NCBI RefSeq assembly: GCF_001436215.1
Contig: NZ_AYYP01000008.1
Span: 1 to 39,033 of the forward strand
DNA: 39,033 bases
Source of the DNA: Ligilactobacillus agilis DSM 20509
GTDB lineage: Bacteria; Bacillota; Bacilli; Lactobacillales; Lactobacillaceae
Reading direction: 5' to 3'
The position numbers and the translations under genes were made by a program. The notes below the pieces were generated by a model. The model made no database searches, was not told the origin of the DNA, and worked only from the letters and a program-made list of their open reading frames with translations. Positions 35,780-39,033 of the stretch are shown piece after piece. Positions within the stretch are counted from its first letter, which is position 1. Every line of letters begins with the position of its first letter.

Positions 35780-35920
35780 TTATTTAGATTCTTTTTCAGC
35801 TTCTTCGCGTTCCTTCAAGAAGTTTAAAACAGCTTGGTGTTGAGCGCGACGCTTCTTAATGTTCTTGGAGTTAACAGGACGACGATCGTTAGCTACCCCA
35901 ACGTGTGTGTTTTGTGACAT
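35780..35920 (-). CDS. Small basic hypothetical protein, 46 aa
   Basis: A 46-residue frame from ATG 35920, preceded by a strong AGGGAGG site. The peptide begins MSQNTHVGVANDRRPVNSKN, then has IKKRRAQHQAVLNFLKERE and an acidic tail AEKESK. It is highly charged with no membrane segment; the Arg/Lys-rich middle could bind nucleic acid. I do not recognise the family. The ribosome site, clean start and charged composition make it a real gene more likely than not. Confidence 0.72.
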   Translation of the reverse strand: MSQNTHVGVANDRRPVNSKNIKKRRAQHQAVLNFLKEREEAEKESK

Positions 35921-36057
35921 GTGTTAAACCTCCCTTCGTCTATCCATGCATCTTCTCATTTTATACAATTTTTCAAGCTTTTTCAAGGCTTTTCTGTAAA
36001 TTAGCCTGTTTAACCAAAAAAGGCCCGCAACAAGAGCGGACCAACGTTAACTTTTTT

Positions 36058-36156
36058 CTAAAATAACCAGTATAATTGAACGACGCTAACAACTAACACC
36101 GTCCATGCTAGGGCTGAAAACAACAATCCCCAAACTAAACCCTTTAAAAATTCCAT
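36058..36156 (-). CDS. Small single-span membrane protein, 32 aa
   Basis: Frame from ATG 36156 with GAGGT upstream: MEFLKGLVWGLLFSALAWT followed by VLVVSVVQLYWLF. Nearly the whole peptide is one hydrophobic helix. The codon use is normal and the frame is bounded by non-coding sequence. No family is recognised. It may belong to the group of small stress-related membrane peptides, but there is no direct evidence. Confidence 0.55.
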   Translation of the reverse strand: MEFLKGLVWGLLFSALAWTVLVVSVVQLYWLF

Positions 36157-36266
36157 TTTCTTTACCTCGTTTACTCTCAAGTCCCCTAAATTATACCCAA
36201 TTAATTGGCAATTAGTAGTCCTTTTAAGATAACTTGATAAAAAAACAAACTTTCTTTAAAATTCGT

Positions 36267-36998
36267 TTACTTTTGGTGTCTGAACTGGTGCACCACTACC
36301 GTTGCGACTAGAGAAATTAACACCAACGCTCCAAAGATAGCCGCCGGAATTTCAATCTCAATCATCGGAATTGTTAAGAAGAGTTTGATGGCAATTAAGG
36401 CAATTAAGAAGTAAGCCGTCACTTCTAATTCAGGCACAATATCCATCAACTTCATGATTACCTCCGCAATCCCCCGCATCGCTAAAATTCCAATTAGGCC
36501 CCCGATTAAAACAATCACCGGGTTAGTTGAAATTGCCAGGGAGGCTAAGATTGAATCGATTGAAAAGACAATGTCCATCGCCTCAATCGAAACAACTACC
36601 GACCAAAAGAGGGGTAAAATTCGCTTCTTTTCCTTCTTCTTTTTCTGCTTAGCGACTGGGTGAGCCATATGGTAGAAGTGACTTAGTGCCAGATACATCA
36701 AGTACCCTGCCCCAATCACCTTGATTTCCCAAAAGTGAATCAAATAGGTCCCTACCCCGATTAAAAGGAAGCGGAAGATATAGGCGCCCCACAAGCCGTA
36801 AAACAAGGATTTTTCCTGCTGGACCTTGTCAGGTAGCTTTTGGGTTTGAGCTGCTAAGACAATCGCATTATCAACCGAAAGCAAGCACTCGATTAAAACT
36901 AAGGACAGGATAATCATCCAGTCTTGGCCCGAAGTAATAACCGTTTTCCAATTTTCCAATTCAAAAAATGGTCCGTATAAATTTTGTAAAAGTGACAA
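36267..36998 (-). CDS. TerC family integral membrane protein
   Basis: 243 residues with about seven hydrophobic spans. The family's acidic membrane motifs are present: LIECLLSVDNAIVLAAQTQ near residue 35 and VSIEAMDIVFSIDSILASL near residue 125. TerC relatives in Gram-positive bacteria are linked to manganese export to secreted metalloenzymes and, historically, tellurite resistance. A Lys-rich loop (QKKKKEKKR) separates the two halves. The start is TTG 36998, with AAGGAG about 12 nt upstream, slightly long; the N terminus MSLLQNLYGPFFELENWKT fits the family. I looked for a yybP-ykoY-type manganese riboswitch upstream and did not find one. Confidence 0.92.
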   Translation of the reverse strand: MSLLQNLYGPFFELENWKTVITSGQDWMIILSLVLIECLLSVDNAIVLAAQTQKLPDKVQQEKSLFYGLWGAYIFRFLLIGVGTYLIHFWEIKVIGAGYLMYLALSHFYHMAHPVAKQKKKKEKKRILPLFWSVVVSIEAMDIVFSIDSILASLAISTNPVIVLIGGLIGILAMRGIAEVIMKLMDIVPELEVTAYFLIALIAIKLFLTIPMIEIEIPAAIFGALVLISLVATVVVHQFRHQK

Positions 36999-37192
36999 TT
37001 AACTTATCTGCTCCTTCAAATTGAATTTTTCCCTCTTAATTTTAGCACATCCGCATTATAAAAATAAAATTTCTACTACTTAAAATTTTAGAAAAGATAG
37101 CCGATTCTTAATATGTAGCGCATACATTCCTACTGTGAATGTGCTATACTATTACTTGTGTTTACACGATTTAATTATAGGAGTTGTTTTTT

Positions 37193-38161
37193 ATGAAACA
37201 TGACACAGATGAGTTGCGGACGCATAAGCACCATCACCACCACAGAAACAAGAAGCGTCGCCGACTCATGAAATGGGTATTAGGGATTTTAGCTTTTGTC
37301 ATCATCATTGGGGCAGCCGGTGCCATCAAGATTTACACCGATACTAAATCAGCCATTCAAAGTACATATAAACAAGTTAAACATAAAGATATCCGCAAGG
37401 GAGCAGCCGCTGATGTGACTGCCGGCGATCCTTTCTCCGTCTTAATCCTCGGGGTCGATACTGGTGAATACGGGCGGACTTACCAAGGACGTTCTGATAC
37501 CATCATGGTAGCTGCCGTTTCTAAAGATAAGACCAGCTTGGTTTCCATTCCCCGTGATACCAAGGTTGCTATCTCCGGTCACGGTGAAAACAATAAGATT
37601 AATGCCGCTTACGCTTACGGTGGCGTCTCCGGGGCAATTAATACCTTGCAAAATTACCTTGATGTCCCTATCGACCACTATATTAAACTTAACATGCGGG
37701 GCTTAGTTCAGTTATCAGAAGCCGTTGGTCCAATTACAGTTGACAACGACCTCGACTTCACCAACCTTGGTTACCACTTCAAGAAGGGTAAGGTTACGAT
37801 TGATAAGAACAACATCTTGGCGTATACCCGGATGCGGTATGAAGATCCCCGGGGCGATTATGGTCGGCAACTACGACAACGAGTAGTTACTATCGCACTT
37901 GTTCATAAATTAGCTACTATTGATAATTTGTCTAAGTACAAGCAAATCTTAAACGCCGTCTCAGCTAACATGACAACTGATTTAACCTTTAGCGAAATTA
38001 AGTCATTAGTAACTGAATATAAAGGCGCTGATGATAACATCCAACAAGTCCAACTCCAAGGGACGGGCAAGATGATTGACGGTGTTTCTTACGAAGTGGT
38101 TTCCCAAGCTAGTCTAAACAAAGTTCAAACGGAACTTAAGGACACTTTGAAAATCAAATAA
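37193..38161 (+). CDS. LytR-CpsA-Psr (LCP) family cell wall polymer ligase
   Basis: Membrane-anchored phosphotransferase that attaches teichoic acid or polysaccharide to peptidoglycan. Start ATG 37193 behind AGGAG (322 residues). N-terminal cytoplasmic tail rich in His, Lys and Arg, one membrane span (about 27-45, VLGILAFVIIIGAAGAI), then the LCP domain: DPFSVLILGVDTGEYG, GRSDTIMVAAVSKD, TSLVSIPRDTKVAI, NNKINAAYAYGG and a C-terminal MRYEDPRGDYGRQLRQR with the conserved Asp and Arg residues. It converges with the LiaF-like fragment across a terminator. The His-rich tail is unusual. Confidence 0.95.
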   Translation: MKHDTDELRTHKHHHHHRNKKRRRLMKWVLGILAFVIIIGAAGAIKIYTDTKSAIQSTYKQVKHKDIRKGAAADVTAGDPFSVLILGVDTGEYGRTYQGRSDTIMVAAVSKDKTSLVSIPRDTKVAISGHGENNKINAAYAYGGVSGAINTLQNYLDVPIDHYIKLNMRGLVQLSEAVGPITVDNDLDFTNLGYHFKKGKVTIDKNNILAYTRMRYEDPRGDYGRQLRQRVVTIALVHKLATIDNLSKYKQILNAVSANMTTDLTFSEIKSLVTEYKGADDNIQQVQLQGTGKMIDGVSYEVVSQASLNKVQTELKDTLKIK

Positions 38162-38170
38162 TAATTAAAT

Positions 38171-38204
38171 AGGCAGTGACTTCTCACAATGAAAGTCACT
38201 GCCT
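38171..38204. terminator. Bidirectional terminator after the LCP gene
   Basis: AGGCAGTGACTT (38171-38182) pairs with AAGTCACTGCCT (38193-38204): 12 bp between convergent genes. Confidence 0.9.
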
Positions 38205-38210
38205 TATTTG

Positions 38211-38483
38211 TTAGACTTGTTTAACGATAATTGAACCCAGCACCGCATCGCCTTTGATGATTAAGTCTGGCTGGGCAGCATAGTCGGTCATTTCCACCGG
38301 AATTTTCGTAGCCCCCATAATGTTGGCCGTTTGCGTAGCTACCTGCCAGCTAGCAGGTACATAAACCGTTACGTTACCCATAATCACATCTAGGTTTAAG
38401 GTAATCGGCTTGCTGGCATTTTCATCCACATACAAATTGAGGTTGCCCATAACCACGTCTGCATTAACATTATTATCATTTTG
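38211..38483 (-). pseudogene. LiaF-like C-terminal domain fragment, cut by the TnpB element
   Basis: The minus-strand frame ending at 38211 reads back through NVNADVVMGNLNLYVDENAS and into the transposon end at about 38484 without a start codon of its own. The segment ITLNLDVIMGNVTVYVPASW and the ending GDAVLGSIIVKQV match the repeated beta pattern of the C-terminal domain in LiaF/YvqF cell-envelope stress regulators, where LiaF holds back the LiaRS two-component system. Only about 90 residues remain; the membrane-spanning N-terminal part would lie on the other side of the transposon, beyond the window, or be lost. Confidence 0.72.
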
Positions 38484-38619
38484 GTCAACTACCCCTCACT
38501 AAAGTGAGAGGCTTGTAGCTCACGACCTTACGGTCAGTGGTCATAACGCAATTAATTGCTTCCACACTATACGTGGCTACATCATTGGGTGGTTGACAGC
38601 ACCCACTTAACTAACACGT
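38484..38619 (-). mobile_element. Right end of an IS200/IS605- or IS607-type TnpB transposon, with probable omegaRNA region
   Basis: The non-coding stretch after the tnpB stop carries the structured features of such ends: CTCACT/AGTGAG hairpin (38495-38508), an ACGACCTTACGGTCAGTGGT hairpin region and ACACGTTTACGCGT. In this family the omegaRNA comes from the 3' end of tnpB through the right end, with the guide taken from DNA just beyond the end. The end is placed at about 38484 because the matching CRISPR spacer diverges beyond this point. The guide would then be the LiaF-like sequence at 38483 and lower. Confidence 0.72.
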
Positions 38620-39033
38620 TTACGCGTTAGTCGTTAATTCAAATTTAGGTTGTTCTTGCCCACTAATATATTGCGTACCCAATAATTGGATATTCATTGC
38701 ACCTAAGCGGTCATCATTAGAGCGATAACCACAATTAGAGCAGTGATATTCATGTAAATCGTGATTCCGGTTAGATTTTTTAATCGTTCCGCATTTAGGA
38801 CAACGTTGGGAAGTATATTGAGCTGAAACTTCAATCACTTCACTACTATTTAAGTGCGCTTTGTAAGTCAAGAATTGTGCTAATTGGTAAAAAGCCCAAG
38901 ATTTATTTTGATTACGTAAAGCTTTAGGTAAATCAGTGCGTTCAAAAGAAACACCTGTTAAATCTTCTAAGACAAATAAGGTGTTGGAACCAAATTTTTG
39001 GACCAGTGTCTTAGACAGCCGATGATTAACATC
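38620..39033 (-). CDS. tnpB: TnpB RNA-guided nuclease, C-terminal part (runs off the window)
   Basis: Open from the window edge to a TAA at 38620, 137 residues. It shows the RuvC-II Glu in TLFVLEDLTGVSFE, the zinc ribbon CPKCGTIKKSN with the second pair in HCSNCGYRS, and the RuvC-III Asp in SNDDRLGAMNIQ. TnpB proteins are RNA-guided nucleases encoded by IS200/IS605 and IS607 elements and related to the ancestors of Cas12. The catalytic C terminus looks intact. Whether a tnpA transposase is present lies outside the window. The right end follows directly at 38484. Confidence 0.93.
   Translation of the reverse strand, partial: DVNHRLSKTLVQKFGSNTLFVLEDLTGVSFERTDLPKALRNQNKSWAFYQLAQFLTYKAHLNSSEVIEVSAQYTSQRCPKCGTIKKSNRNHDLHEYHCSNCGYRSNDDRLGAMNIQLLGTQYISGQEQPKFELTTNA

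Noticed and set aside
36999-37192. Manganese (yybP-ykoY) riboswitch upstream of the TerC gene
   Set aside because: No matching conserved motifs were found in the short leader.

Overview
The window looks like chromosome of a low-to-mid GC Lactobacillaceae member. Supporting points are strong AGGAGG-type ribosome sites, cre (CcpA) boxes, a glycerol kinase with the HPr-phosphorylated His motif, glycerol-3-phosphate oxidase, peptidase family C69, ECF vitamin transporter genes, an LCP protein and a type II-A CRISPR-Cas9 locus. I do not name a species. Most genes lie on the minus strand.

Layout. 1-3.7 kb: glycerol catabolism operon glpK-glpO plus a 40-residue membrane peptide; glpO carries a one-base frameshift near its 3' end. 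3.8-5.5 kb (plus strand): an arylsulfate sulfotransferase gene broken by two in-frame nonsense codons. 5.5-6.8 kb: a two-gene unit of an SPFH protein without a membrane anchor and a ribbon-helix-helix protein fused to an NfeD-like domain, with palindromic boxes over its own promoter. 6.8-9.7 kb: nitroreductase, YbjQ-family protein, elongation factor P, exonuclease III. 9.75-18.1 kb: complete type II-A CRISPR-Cas: 33 repeats and 32 spacers, csn2, cas2, cas1, tracrRNA and cas9. 18.2-27 kb: ROK fructokinase, a VOC protein, the aconitase-citrate synthase-isocitrate dehydrogenase operon (citrate/2-oxoglutarate branch of the TCA cycle) and oleate hydratase. 27-32.2 kb: an ECF transporter (T, fused double ATPase, UPF0397-type S component), a hypothetical protein and dipeptidase. 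32.3-38.2 kb: two facing YkuD-type genes, one of which has lost its catalytic residues, a coiled-coil DNA/RNA nuclease, a class I glutamine amidotransferase, two small proteins, a TerC-family membrane protein and an LCP protein. 38.2-39.0 kb: a LiaF-like C-terminal fragment cut by the right end of a TnpB-type transposon whose tnpB runs off the window.

How parts connect. The CRISPR unit is self-contained: cas9 has its own promoter, tracrRNA is transcribed toward cas9 and shares a bidirectional terminator with it, and cas1-cas2-csn2 and the array run the other way from the tracrRNA promoter. The csn2 stop codon is only 27 nt from the leader-proximal repeat. One spacer (11244-11273) matches the right end of the TnpB element at the far end of this window, with mismatches concentrated in the seed side because the match runs off the transposon end. 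The trailer-end repeat carries the same variant base as the tracrRNA anti-repeat.

The least familiar systems are the RHH-NfeD/SPFH pair and the inactive YkuD paralogue. All functional statements rest on reading motifs by eye; no database search was run.
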